A stretch of DNA of 64,000 bases, taken from assembly GCF_023898315.1 (NCBI RefSeq), contig NC_064619.1, positions 305,636,150-305,700,149 on the forward strand, given 5' to 3'. Source of the stretch: Schistocerca nitens. Taxonomy: Eukaryota > Arthropoda > Insecta > Orthoptera > Acrididae. Shown one piece after another: positions 10,126-21,410 of this stretch. The notes under the pieces are model-generated. The model was not told where the DNA came from. It worked only from the letters and a program-made list of their open reading frames with translations, and did no database searches. Made by a program: the position numbers and the translations under genes. How positions within the stretch are numbered: position 1 is the stretch's first letter; each line of letters opens with the position of its first letter.

Positions 10126-10308
10126 ATAATATGAAGTATCCTCGTATTGTATTAAATGCTGTACTTTGCTGTCATTTAAAACGACGATATGATGCAACGA
10201 CACAAGTCGATGAAACTGCTAGATTAACTGTGGAGAGGGAAATTAACTCCTTTAGTAGAGTTGTTAAGTGTGTTTTTCTATTTTATTGCACGTTGTTAAG
10301 CAGATTCG

Positions 10309-10480
10309 GCAATGCTGCAGTCATGGACTGTGCTGCTGGTCGCGGCGGAGGTTCGAATCCTCCCTCGAGCATGGGTGTGTGTGTTTGTCCTTAGGATAAT
10401 TTAGGTTAAGTAGTGTGTAAGCTTAGGGACTGATGACCTTAGCAGTTAAGTCCCATAATATTTCAGACACATTTGCACAT
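10309..10480 (+). mobile_element. tRNA-derived SINE, family B, head truncated
   Basis: It matches the family B copies at 43453 and 49499 from 'GCTGCAGTCATGGACTGTG' through the B box 'GGTTCGAATCCTCCC', 'AGGATAATTTAGGTTAAGTA' and the tail near 'TTCAGACACATTTG'. The first 25 bp or so of the head are missing, and no clear duplication is seen. Confidence 0.85.
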
Positions 10481-11097
10481 TTTTTGAGATTCGGTAATGG
10501 CAGTTTGAAATGATTTAATCCGAAAGCATTGATGCTGTCTTGATTACAGATTTGGAAACTTCTGGGCATTTATTCAGTATAATGAACGGTACAACTATGA
10601 CCAGGTAATGTATGTGACGTATAGAGAGACAAGTAAAAATCCGTAACTGAAAAAAGAAAAAGAAAATATGCTTCTCTCAATTTCTCGACATAGGAAAAGA
10701 AAAATAAATAGTAACCACGTTGAAGTTTACCTGTTCCTTTTCGTAGGAGAGCCTTGTTTCAATTTTTTCACTTAGTTCTGAAAAAATACGGGTGTCCGTT
10801 TTTCATTCGACAAGATGTGTATTACGAACATCAGTGGCCCCTTGATTGTTGCCCGATGCACTTTGGGAAATGAATAGTTTCTAAGAATGATAACGATTAT
10901 GTTATTCGCAGAATTCCCCAGGTAGTTATAATAGGTGAGTAATGTAGTTAGACAACACTAAAATGAAAAGCAGTGAAATGAAAAGCAATGAAAAAACGAC
11001 TGTCTTCGTTAGGAGATTTGCAATGAGCACAACCTTAAAATCCCTATGAGTAACTCAACATTATCGAATGAGCGGTAGAATATGTATAGCTATTATA
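10481..11097. other. Unassigned interval
   Basis: No supported gene or repeat is visible. The last bases lead directly into the RTE tail at 11098. Confidence 0.5.
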
Positions 11098-11236
11098 GAG
11101 GGAGACCAAGAGATGAATACACTAAACAGATTCAGAAGGATGTAGGCTGCAGAAGATGAAGAAGCTTGCACAGGATAGAGTAACATGGAGAGCTGCATCA
11201 AACCAGTCTCAGGACTGAAGACCACAACAACAACAT
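11098..11236 (+). mobile_element. RTE-type LINE 3' tail fragment
   Basis: The plus strand reads GRPRDEYTKQIQ-like residues, then 'CATGGAGAGCTGCATCAAAC', 'CAGTCTCAGGACTGAAGACC' and a short (ACA)n tail. It is the same 3' end as the minus-strand element at 21411-22758, severely 5'-truncated, as is common for non-LTR insertions. Confidence 0.85.
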
Positions 11237-11944
11237 TACACCGTCATCGTAATTTTATTTGCTTCTGTTCCCATTGCAGAAAATCCAAACAGCCGTCCCA
11301 CGTATTTCCATGACAGACTCTACAACACCCGTAGTTTTTGAATTTTTTTTAAAAAATCCGTTTGATACTGCGTCAGTATTAGAGTACATTGATATAAGCT
11401 AATTTTAAAGTTAGTGATGAGCTTTCGGTTCTGTTGGATTCTCGTGTAACTGTAAAGCACTCTTCTGTTGTCACCTCCTAGACGCGCATATGTTTTATAT
11501 ATGTTCTATTGTCTTACGAGTCGCACATTTATAAACAGCTAGCCTGTGATGGACGTGAACACTTCTGACGGGACGTGGTGAACGTAGCGACTCTGAGCGG
11601 AGGAGACAAAGGCCTGTGGTACACATGCGCATCCCCTCTCACCATGTCTGTCCGTTGTTTGGCGCAAGTGCTAAAGTGTGTTCCCCGCTGGCGCAAATAC
11701 TGGCGGGCGGACATCGATTCGCTTGTCGACAGGTAAACAAAAGTACAACCAAGACTGACCCTCCACTCCACCTACGCCTCATTTGTCAACAGCTGTTCCC
11801 ACTGTAACGAAAGCCCTAGTTTCTGCTGCGTCTCCTTGGAACAGGCTTTCCAAGGCAAATAATAGTAGGAATGTAATGATGTGTTTATGAAACACTATTC
11901 GGTAATGTTCCAGCATAAAACTTTCCTGCCTTTCACTCCTTCTC
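11237..11944. other. Unassigned interval with a GC-richer core
   Basis: The segment 11520-11780 is richer in G+C and CpG than its surroundings and has open frames on both strands, but none shows a recognisable motif. It could be part of a host exon or an old repeat; I cannot decide. Confidence 0.4.
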
Positions 11945-12143
11945 CTGCCGGCCGGGGTGGCCGAGCGGTTCTAGGCGCTACAGTGTGGAACCGCGCGACG
12001 GCTACGGTCGCAGGCTCGAATCCTGCCTCGTGCATGGATGTGTGTGATATCCTTGGGTTAGTTAGGTTTAAGTAGTTCTAAGTTCTAGGGGACTGATGAC
12101 CTCAGAAGTTAATTCCCATAGTCCTCAGAGCCATTTGAACCAT
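11945..12143 (+). mobile_element. tRNA-derived SINE, family A
   Basis: This is a full-length plus copy from 'CTGCCGGCCGGGGTGG' to 'CAGAGCCATTTGAACCAT', with a 9-bp duplication CTCCTTCTC at 11936-11944 and 12144-12152. The right duplication overlaps the target used by the SINE-tail insertion that follows. Confidence 0.95.
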
Positions 12144-12159
12144 CTCCTTCTCGTTCTCA

Positions 12160-12220
12160 AAAAAACTGGCTCTGAGCACTATGGGACGTAACATCTGTGG
12201 TCATCAGTCCCCTAGAACCT
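12160..12220 (-). mobile_element. 61-bp SINE-A tail insertion with its own TSD
   Basis: Only the last 55 bp or so of SINE A plus an A-run is present ('GGCTCTGAGCACTATGGGA' at the left, 'CATCAGTCCCCTAGAACC' at the right). A perfect 12-bp duplication TTCTCGTTCTCA flanks it at 12148-12159 and 12221-12232. It is therefore a genuine 5'-truncated insertion, not a fragment left by deletion, and it lies immediately downstream of the full SINE copy at 11945. Confidence 0.92.
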
Positions 12221-12232
12221 TTCTCGTTCTCA

Positions 12233-12573
12233 CCTTCGAAATACATTTTGTAGCAAGAACACTTCACACGAAAGAACTTCTGTGTATCGAGAGTTTCAAC
12301 GTATTTTGCTGCGTAATGAAACACAGTGGAATACACACACATGTCAAAACAAAAATTTAGTAAAAGAAGAACTTTGTTCCCTTCAACTGGTTTTCACGTC
12401 AGAAGAGGAATATGAAACAGTCATCAGTGGAGAAGGGAATGTGATAGGGTTGAAGCGTACAAAGTATGTAAATATGAAGTACACGACAGAGATAAACAGG
12501 CAATCATTTAGAAAGTAAGTTAAAGTTAAACGAGAAGAAATGAAAACCTTAACGTTTGCCGACGGCGTTGAAA
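12233..12573. other. Unassigned interval
   Basis: An AT-rich stretch with a 78-codon plus-strand frame (12282-12518) that has no recognisable motif. Confidence 0.4.
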
Positions 12574-13395
12574 TACACTACAGGCCATTACAATTGCTAC
12601 ACCAAGAAGAAATGCAGATGATAAACGGGTCTTCATGGGACAAATACATAATACCAGAACTGACATGTGATTACATTTTCACGCAATTTCGGTGCATAGA
12701 TCCTGAGAAATCAGTACCCAGAACAACCACCTCTGGCCGTAATAACGGCCTTGATACGCCTGGACATTGAGTCAAACACAGCCTGGATGGCATGTACAGG
12801 TACAGCTGCCCATGTAGCTTTAACACGATACCACAGTTCATCAAGAGTAGTGATGGCGTATTGTGACGAGCCAGTTGCTCGGCCACCATTGACCAGACGT
12901 TTTCTATTGGTGAGAGATCTGGAGAATGTGCTGGCCAGGACAGCAGTCGAACATTTTCTGTATCCAGAAAGGCCCGTACAGGACCTGCAACATGCGGTCG
13001 TGCATTATCCTGCTGAAATGTAGGGTTTCGCAGGGACCGAATGAACGGTAGAGCCATGGGTCGTAACACATCTGAAATGTAACGTCCACTGTTGAAAGTG
13101 CCGTCAATGCGAACAAGAGGTGACCGAGACGTGTAACCAGTGGCACCCCATACCATTCCGCCGGGCGATACGCCAGTATGGCGATGACGAATACACGAAC
13201 TGTTCGTGCAGATGGTTGTTATCTTAGCAAACGTCCCCATCTGTTCACTCAGGGATCGAGACGTGGCTGCACGATCCGTTACAGTCATGCGGATAAGATG
13301 CCTGTCATCTCGACTGGTAGTGATACGAGGCCGTTGGGATCCAGCACGGCGTTCCGTATTACCCTCCTGAACGCACCGATTCCATATTCTGCTAA

Positions 13396-14550
13396 CAAGG
13401 GAACTTCCCCATCGCACCCCCCTCAGATTTAGTTATAAGTTGGCACAGTGGATAGGCCTTGAAAAACTGAACACAGATCAATCGAGAAAACAGGAAGAAG
13501 TTGTGTGGAACTATGAAAAAAATAAGCAAAATATACAAACTGAGTAGTCCATGCGTAAGATGGGCAACATCAAGGGGAGTCTGAGCTCAAGAGCGCCGTG
13601 GTCCCGTGGTTAGCGTGAACAGCTGCGGAACGAGAGGTCCTTGGTTAAAACCTTCCCTCGAGCGAGAAGTTTACTTTCTTTATTTTCGCAAAGCTATGAT
13701 CTGTCCGTTCGTTCATTGACGTCTCTGTTCACTGTAATAAGTTTAGTGTCTGTTTTGCGACCGCATCGCAAAACCGTGCGATTAGTAGACGAAAGGACGT
13801 GCCTCTCCAACGGGAACCGAAAACATTTGATCGCAAGGTCATAGGTCAACCGATTCCTCCACAGGAAAACACGTCTGATATATTCTATACGACACTAGTG
13901 ACGGCATGTGCGTCACATGACAGGAATATGTTGTCGACCCACCTAACTTGTACACTTGGCGAATGGGTAAAAAGATTCTTCTACCATGCCCGATTTAGGT
14001 TTTCTTGTGGATGTGATAATCACTCCCAAAAAAGTGATGAAAACATGAGAGTTTGTCTCATAAACTGCAACAAATGAATGCAACAGTTCCACAGTCGGAC
14101 AGTTTTCCATATTCTATGTCAAAACATGTTTTTAACGTTTTCAAATTTTCCGAGTGTAGACCGCCAAATCCTGCATATGTCCAAGCAAATCTGAACATGT
14201 CCTGGAATTTTGGAGAGCGAAGTTGATTATGTGTGAGTGCCTGAACTTTGATAATTGTCTGAAAATAAAAAATTAAACTTTTCACTCGAGGGAAGACTTG
14301 AACCAAGGACCTCTTGTTCCGCAGCTGCTCACGCTAACCACGGGACCACGGCGCTCCCGATATTACACTATCCTGGATGTTCCGTATCTTGTACATGGAC
14401 TACTCAGTTTGTATATTTTGCTTATTTTTTCACTGTTCCACACAACTTCTTCCTGTTTTCTCGATTGATCTGAGTTCAGTTTTTTAAGGCCTGTCCACTG
14501 CGCCAACTTATAACTAAATCTGAGGGGGGTGCGATTGGGAGGTTCCCTTT
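13396..14550. mobile_element. Foldback element with tRNA-like arms, copy 2 (1155 bp)
   Basis: The ends CAAGGGAACTTCCCC and, in reverse complement, AAAGGGAACCTCCCA open inverted arms of about 290 bp. Each arm has a tRNA-like module ('CGTGGTTAGCGTGA' and 'GGTTCAAGTCTTCC' or its decayed form). The duplication TAA lies at 13393-13395 and 14551-14553. It sits inside the Tc1-C transposase gene. Removing it and one TAA rejoins the codons M-T-L-S-R-I-W, which confirms the 3-bp target duplication independently. The centre is inverted relative to copy 1 and contains about 185 bp (roughly 14075-14260) that copy 1 lacks; that deletion in copy 1 is bounded by CAG trinucleotides. Confidence 0.9.
13799..14077 (+). 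CDS. Hypothetical 92-codon frame in foldback element copy 2
   Basis: Homologue of the frame at 1355-1603. It starts at GTG, but the same frame is open upstream to about 13702 and could encode around 125 residues. Shared blocks are 'TSDIFYTTLVTACASHDRN' and 'THLTCTLGEWVKRFFY'. A single C inserted in a run near 14028 shifts the end relative to copy 1, giving 'SQKSDENMRVCLINCNK' here. No family is recognised. The ratio of changed to silent codons between the copies does not argue for selection. Confidence 0.25.
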   Translation: MPLQREPKTFDRKVIGQPIPPQENTSDIFYTTLVTACASHDRNMLSTHLTCTLGEWVKRFFYHARFRFSCGCDNHSQKSDENMRVCLINCNK

Positions 14551-14919
14551 TAAGAGTCATTGGATCTCGACCAACGCGAGCAGCAATGACGCAATACGAT
14601 AAACCGCAATCGCGATAGGCTACGATCAGAACTTTATCAAAGTCGAAAACGTGATGGTACGCATTTCTCCTCCTTAAACGAGGCATCACAACATCGTTTC
14701 ACCAGGCAACGCCGGTCAACTGCTGTTTGTGTATGAGAACTCGGTTGGAAACTTTCCTCATGTCAGCACGTTGTAGGTGTCGCCACCGGCGCCAACCTTT
14801 TGTGAGTGCTCTGAAAAGCTAATCATTTGCATAACACAGCATCTTCCTCCTGTCGGTTAAATTTCGAGTCTGTAGCACGTCATCTTCATGGTGTAGCATT
14901 TTTAATGGACAGTAGTGTA

Positions 14920-15475
14920 GAATTTGGAAGATCACTTCAATGTCACACATATTGTCGTAAAGAATGGTTGTCAAACACAAGTGAATGAATTTTGCTGGAC
15001 TGTTGTTGAATTAATTGAGATATTGCAGAGGATTAAATTAGGAAATGAGTGGGTGAAAATACTGAACAAATGTAAACCTATTATGTTCTTGTTCCCAAAA
15101 CAGGTAATTTTATTTTAAGGAAATCCTTCTGGCAAAGTAAATAATTAGTAGCAGTTTCTTTTTAATACCTGTTTGACTACCTAATTGATTTTAAACAAAT
15201 ATTGAAACCATCAGTTTACTTGACCTGTTTCCTTACGGGTGAGTACAACACATAAAATAAATACATATTTCTGGCGGGATTATTAATGACGCCGAGTGAG
15301 AAGATGTGGAAGTAAGACAATAGGCTCGCATGATAAACAATTTCCTTAATTCTGGTAAGGAGAATGACTGGATGGCTCCTTTGCAAGGTGAAGGTCAACA
15401 TTTTTCCCGTCGTTCCTGGATTCTACCTTGTGCTCCGTCTCTAATGCTCTCGTCGTCGACAGAGCTCTAAACCCT
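14920..15475. other. Unassigned interval
   Basis: No supported gene or repeat. The minus-strand open frame at 15216-15401 has no motif I recognise. Confidence 0.45.
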
Positions 15476-15479
15476 AATC

Positions 15480-15890
15480 TTCATGTTAATGCAACGCCGT
15501 AAATACCGTACCATTCTGCTGGCAGTGTAAAAGGCTGAATGTCGCAGAAGGGCTGTTCTCAAAACTGCGGGCGTCATTCTTCTGGATGACAACGCCCTCC
15601 CATCTTCACACAGTAAGGCAAAAGCAGGGTTATGGAAGAAAATTACACTGCTAACGTTTGGAAAAAAATACAACGTACAACCTCGACTTAGCCCCCAGTG
15701 ATTATCAATAGAATGAGCCTCCAAAACCTCGTGTGGGAGAGCAACACTTGGAAGACGAAGATTTCGTAGCCGGAGGAATACTTGTTGAAAGCCGCATTTG
15801 CCAGAAGAATTCTTTGAAAACCGATGCACAATGAGATAAAAGTTTAAATCTACAATGGTAGTAAGTTGGGAAGTAAAGTGAATTTCAAGT
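15480..15890 (+). pseudogene. Decayed mariner-like transposase fragment
   Basis: The plus strand reads 'AVLKTAGVILLDDNALP', which fits the block with the second catalytic Asp of mariner transposases (family pattern: hydrophobic stretch, then LHDNARPH). After several stops, 'SCGRATLGRRRFRS' and 'PEEFFENRC' match the far C-terminal pattern. Frame breaks are frequent and no TIRs are evident, so it is an old fragment. Confidence 0.45.
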
Positions 15891-16169
15891 TGCTAATCGC
15901 GGTGCATCCTTACCCCGTTTTGCGATTGATTTGTGACTCAGCCTCGTCCTTAGCTTGCTTGGACACACACAAGGATCTGTAATATTGATAAAATCCGTGG
16001 GGCTGTTGGAAAACGATTTGTAAGGGAAAACTGCCACGACAGAAATCGAAAGCGAAATGCTAGAAGGCCAGCTGTGGACCAAGGATGAGTGCAGGTAAAG
16101 GAAGTTGAGCCTCCACGTAAGAAAATGTTACGTATTGCGAGTAAATAATTGAAAATAGTCATTTCTGTA

Positions 16170-16300
16170 TGATGATGCTACTGGAGATGGGTCACTAGAA
16201 ATAATAACCACTGTAAAGTATCTGGAAGTATCCGTTCGGAGTGATCTAAAATGGAACGACCACAGACTGGCGGAGACTCATACCCAGCGATTGTGGACTG
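16170..16300 (+). pseudogene. Jockey-like LINE reverse transcriptase C-terminal fragment
   Basis: A short frame reads 'TVKYLEVSVRSDLKWNDH', which corresponds to the 'KYLGV..SDLKW..H' block after the catalytic part of arthropod jockey/CR1-type reverse transcriptases. Only about 40 codons survive. Confidence 0.5.
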
Positions 16301-17044
16301 CAGTATTACACCTGTGCGTTATGCTTCGCTCCACAGATTCGAAGCGTAATTTCTGTCTTTCATAGAGAAGATAAGCATAGAAACATTTTATCCTCCTGTT
16401 ACAGATTCGTATCGCTTCAACTAGAAATTTACATTTTACAATTCTACTTGTGGAAGTTTCGCAGCGAATAATCCTAACAGAAATGTTTTACCAAACATTT
16501 ATTTTACAATCTTTACTCCATATTTTCAAATTAGTTTTTAGTCTTCCTGATCAACAACTGTGTATGTTCATAAATATTTAAAGCATTTGGGAGCAACTAT
16601 GTTCGTGAGAGAATGAGTATAACACGTCAGTTATTCACTGCCAACATCCGGGATGGAGGGAACTTGAGAGTTTAACGTAGTGGTTATTGAATACACAGTA
16701 ATAACCTTGCTGTACAAAAATAGATATATGGCCATTTTCATCTCCCTACTCGATTATATGTAGAGTGGCTTTAGGAATTTTTGATTAGTAATGCATTTGT
16801 CATTATACTGTAGTCAAAAATTATTTTAATACTTCGAAAGTGAAAGTGTAGAAAACAGGCAGATTACTTGCACACTAGAAATATATTACCGACGTGGCTC
16901 ACGCGTGTAACAGGAAAGTGACAATATAGGCGTGTGATTCCAACTGACCAAACAATGTTAATTCGTGTACAGCTGCTCGTCCCTTTATCACATAAACAAT
17001 ACACCTGGATCTCAAAAACTAAAATCAGGATGCTAAATCACATA
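16301..17044. other. Unassigned interval
   Basis: An AT-rich stretch with no open frame or repeat that I can support. Confidence 0.5.
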
Positions 17045-17690
17045 GTCAAATAGTGATACTTCAGAAAGTAAGTTACACATGTCGTTCCACGATTAGACCA
17101 TTACGTAACCATAATGACGCATTCTCAGAAAAGAGTACATTTCCGGGTTTCTCGCAGAGACAGTTCTGTTGCGGTATGGATGACAGGCGAATTATAAAAG
17201 GCGACTGTAATGGCAAGGCAAATGGAAACGTACTTGAAGTCGACAAGACACTACTAATTTTGTGGGCAAAAATCAAAATTGCGCACAGATTCACTGTGAA
17301 ATTCTGGCTGTATATGGATCAAATGCAATGTGGAATCAAGCCCCAGTGAAATGGTGCTAACAATTTGACCAACGCCGCACGGATGAGGGTGATGTTGATC
17401 GGGAGGTCCAGATCTGCAGCATGCGATTTCAATCTTTTCGGAAAGCAAAAGGAACATCTGGAAGGACAGAGATTTTGCAGTGAAAAGGTATTTACACAGT
17501 GGTTCTCGAATGGTTCCATCACAAAGAATGGATTTTCTATAGTCGAGGAACTGAATGGTAAGTACAGCGTTTCGACTGTTAATTACCGTGACTTCGTGAC
17601 AATACTGGAAAATAGTGCCACGTATCTGTGTCACTTTGAAGTGTAGTGCAGCATTCAGTAAAAGTTATTTGGCCTCCCATAGTAATCTTT
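17045..17690 (+). mobile_element. Internally deleted mariner-like element, copy 2
   Basis: Nucleotide landmarks shared with the copy at 9540 are 'CACATGTCGTTCCACGATTA' versus 'CGCATGTCGTCCCATGCCAA', 'GGATGACAGGCG', 'TTGTGGGCAAAA' and 'GTGCAGCATTCAGTAAAAGT'. Residues 'SNGSITKNGFSIVEELNGKY' correspond to the C-terminal region. It is more decayed than copy 1 in the helix-turn-helix part. The right end is near 'TTTGGCCTCCCATAG'. Confidence 0.75.
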
Positions 17691-19124
17691 AGTTTACTTT
17701 TTCTGAAACCCCGTCGTATAAGAGAAATTAGCTACGGAAATAAGAAAAATAAATGATGTATGAAATATTCTCGATATTTAACAAAATAATTCTTGATGCT
17801 CGCACCAGATTAAAATAAAAGATCGAGCTTTCGTAAATAACCTCCGACATCATGTTGCGAGAGAACGTTGTCTATATCTACGACGTTATTAGCGCCCGTT
17901 GAAATGTAACTCGATGAAGTCACCTCTCGTCTCTCAACCTCGAGATTCCACTTCAATACATCACTAACGTAAATTTATAGCCACCGTCCAAGCTAAAGTT
18001 ATTGTGATATATTCTTATCTCTACGGCTGCCTTGATGACTTCCAGTCCTACCAGACTGATGCATGGAGCAAGATGTTGCATGAAACCGAGTTTTATGTTT
18101 ATTCGTGATGCTGTGCTCTGCAAGAAATGATTTCTTATGCTCAATTTTTAACGTACATTTGGTGTTCTGCACGACCAACGCAAATTGTACAGACTGATCG
18201 CTCGATCTACTGTGATTGCTTATGCAGTGACAGGTGACACCGTTAACACCGTAAATTAAAGGGATGCTGGGACGAAAACTGTTCGTAGCCGGGTGCAGCT
18301 TCTGTTTTAATGTCCCGGGCTCTTGGTCCGTACATCAGACGCCTTGTTAAGGACTGTAAATAAATTGCGTGCTATACATACTCTGTTTATTTATCTTTGT
18401 GGTATAATATCTTTGACTGTATAAATAATAATAAAGCTGTAAGTAAGACACTTGGAACCTGTGACTCGGTGGGAAAGACGAAAAGCGACTTCTGGTTGTT
18501 TTACGTCTTCGAATCGCGGCAAAGCGAAAAACATGTAGGAGTGTAGCCAGTCGTCACGTAACGTCTAAGGAGCAGTCAAGTAATATCCTTTCCACGCTGG
18601 CAAATGTATATTAAATAATAAAATATAATTTAGGTTCAAACACGGGCAGAGCACACACTACCAATGGTACTGAGGAATATGAACAATACAATTAGTGATC
18701 GTTTAAGGTTATAATAGCAAGCAACGCTGTCTGTTATATGTTCATATTACTATATTCTTTGACTGTTCCCACGTAATGGTAATCTGAGAAGGTGCCATCT
18801 ACTGACAGGCCTTAGTACTACGTACTTCCGTTGTTCGCGTGAGCCCGCAGTTCAAGATACCAAGACTGACATGGATACAGAAATACGTCTGCGAAATTTG
18901 AAAAGAAAACGAAAGAGTGAAAGAAAACACGACACGTAAAATGCCTTTCTTGCGTAAGACAGGGCAGACAAGAAATCAACGTGGTCTGCGGCACCATGAC
19001 GACAATTGTTGTTTCTGACGATGAGGATGGGGAGTGTCACCTAGTGCTAGAATTCTAATTTGACATGCAAGGAATAATAAGAAAACAGCGGTTGCGAGAA
19101 TCTTGGTTTCAATACCAAATAATT
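17691..19124. other. Unassigned interval
   Basis: About 1.4 kb without a supported gene. Short frames on both strands lack motifs. Confidence 0.45.
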
Positions 19125-19366
19125 AAAATGAAATGGTCGTGTGGCACTGATAGCCAGGATTCTCCGACTGGTGAAATCCGGCCGTCGAGATGCACTTCCT
19201 TTGAGTTGACGCCACATTGGGCTACTAGCGTGTCGATGATGATGAAATGATCAGGACTACACGTCCTCAGTGCCGACCCAGATCTAATCTCCGACCCGCC
19301 CGGGAATTGAACCCGAGACAACTGTAAAGCAGTCCACCGCTCTGACCACTCGGCTAGGGGGAGCAA
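19125..19366 (-). mobile_element. tRNA-derived SINE, third family (C)
   Basis: On the minus strand a tRNA-like head 'GCCGAGTGGTCAGAGCGGTG' with B box 'GGGTTCAATTCCCGGGC' leads into 'GATCATTTCATCATCATCGA', 'GGCGTCAACTCAAAGG' and the end 'CGACCATTTCATTTTAATTA'. Head, body and tail differ from families A, B and V. Imperfect AATTA-containing duplications may flank it. I recall this layout as widespread among arthropods. Confidence 0.85.
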
Positions 19367-21410
19367 TTACAACCGCAGATCCTCCCTACACAGCCTCTCA
19401 CAGGACCATGACTAGTAATGCTATGTGCTGCTCAACCACGTATTCGGATTGATGGCAGCTTAGCCTTGATCAATAGTAACCGGCGTGAGTAAAATTCTTT
19501 CTTCTGTTCAGATTGTTTTCTACATACAATGAAGTACCGACGGCTGGTTAATGCAAATTGAGTCTAGCATCATTAAGGATAAATTAAGTTAAAAACACCG
19601 TAAGATTCCCCTGTAGAACTCCTCATGGTATGTGACATGATGATAACCTAAATTAATACTAAAATTTAAACTGCCGGCATTTTTACTATTATTACTCACA
19701 GTCTTTGCCAGTCACACTATTTCTGTTGGATATAGCCTTCCTCAAGCACACCGAGTAAGGCTGCCTAAAATACTACCCGACACACCGGAAATTTTTTCGA
19801 CATTTCACTAAAAGAAAAGACTCATCTAAACATAAACTACATTTCAAAAATGTGTTTATTTCCGTACTTGTTTTATGCTTCAGACATATTTCAAACCAAT
19901 CGCCTCACTTAACCGTCTTTAAGGATCTGTATTTTGTTTTAGTAAAAAGCTGTCAAAATATTTTTTAAGGCAAAAAACTGTTTATTTCTCACATTTCAGT
20001 GACTGGAACTGGGATCAGGAGCTAAGGGCATTCAAATATCACGTAAGCTACAAGATCTCAATTGCAGATTGCAGATCTATCACTGAGTTGTTCCTGCCGC
20101 CTTGGACAGAATCAGTTTAAGAGGGGATAGGGATTGGATATCGCTTATTCTGAACATGACCCACTTGCCGTTGTGAGACAGTCACCCTACTCGGTCTGCG
20201 TTAGTCCAGTTTTATTTCTTCGCTGCCTCTCCGATGGAAGTGAACAAACAGTGTGTCAGTGCCGATCCCAAGGCGACGCGCAGTACAATCCAAAATGATA
20301 GTAGCAGTAGAAACCGTTACTGTTTACTGTAAATTTGTTAAACTATTTCAGTTAATTACTAAGAACATGTCATCTACGTCTATAGCTTGCGATTAAACAG
20401 GATGGCAGAGGGTACTTTTCATATTACCACATATTAATATATCTTCCCAATCCATTCATGGATGACGCATGGGAAGAATTATCTCCTGTGTTCCTCTGTA
20501 ACTGGTGTTATTTGCCTGTTGTTTTTTTTTTGTGTTCTCTGTCAAACTGGTGCGTAAGACACTGAAGAATATAATTTCTTTCGCCCTGATAGATGGTTCT
20601 CGAGATTTATAAGCAAGTTTTGGATGGATGTACAGCATCTTTCTTCGACGAATGCTAGTTAAAATCTTTCAAAATTTATATTAAACTCTTTCGCCTGCTA
20701 AGCAAGATTGTATCTTGTCGCACCGACCAACTTTGTATACGTTCTATGTCCCCTGTTAGTCCGACACTCTTTGACAATATTGAAGCATGGTCTGTGTAAA
20801 TGTTACTAGATATCACATAAATGAAGCACAATATATTGTTATTTTCTTTACTCGCTGTTGAACCTATCTGGCTGTTCTGTTTTATACGCACTTTGTTACT
20901 CCAAGATGTTTATGTGACACGACTGACTCTATATGTGAGTGGTTAATCATGCAGTCAACATCAAGAGCTACTTGCTAGTATCCCCACGAGGCTGATATTT
21001 CATCGAGGGTTAACTGCATTTCTCCAATTTTTACTGCATCAAATTTCCTCAGAGAAAAGTGTAATATCTGCGAGGAGCCTGGTATCTCAACTACTTTTAT
21101 CCACCAAGTCAGCGGTTCACAGCTTTCCTGAGACCATTACCCCTGAGTGCAATTAGATATTAGCCAGTTGCTCCCTCCCCCAACCCTCCCTCCGGCCCCC
21201 CTTCCCCAGGATACCCTCGCGTCCTAGCACCATTACCTATCATTAGCATCTAACTATATTTTAGACCAGAAGTGGAATTTTTTTAAACACTTTTATTTTT
21301 AAAATGATGAAAGACAAATAATATCTATATTTTGTAAGAGTTTCATTGAAACAAAAACTAATGAGTCTGTGGGACAACTGGCTACTTCTTACTTTTATTT
21401 CCTACTTATG
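19367..21410. other. Unassigned interval
   Basis: About 2 kb with no gene I can support. A C-rich stretch 'CCCCCAACCCTCCCTCCGGC' occurs at about 21178. Confidence 0.45.

Larger units (their letters stand above)
12671..14700 (-). pseudogene. Tc1-C transposase, interrupted and internally deleted
   Basis: The N-terminal exon-like block (14560-14689) reads 'MPRLRRRNAYHHVFDFDK' and 'VIAARVGRDPMTL', a Tc1 HTH. After the foldback insertion the frame continues 'SRIWNRCVQEGNTERRAGSQ' and 'DRAATSRSLSEQMGTF'. It then jumps to 'CIRHRHTGVSPGGMVWGATG', 'NPTFQQDNARPHVAGPV' and 'SPDLSPIENVWSMVAEQL'. The roughly 90 residues that normally carry FSDES, the first catalytic Asp, are missing. The second Asp (QQDNARPH) and the Glu (PIENVW) remain. 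The C-terminus is also shifted out of frame. Both the deletion and the insertion disable it. Confidence 0.9.
12576..14917 (-). mobile_element. Tc1-like element C, split by foldback element
   Basis: The TIRs are CACTACAGGCCATTACAATT on the left and, in reverse complement, CACTACTGTCCATTAAAAAT on the right. TA dinucleotides lie at 12574-12575 and 14918-14919. Without the inserted foldback element (13396-14550 plus 3 bp) it would be about 1.18 kb, slightly short for a full Tc1 element because its transposase carries an internal deletion. Confidence 0.92.

Noticed and set aside
11973..12016. tRNA-like sequences that might be called tRNA genes
   Set aside because: All cases in the window are SINE heads or foldback-arm modules: the acceptor stem does not pair and the sequence continues into a SINE body.
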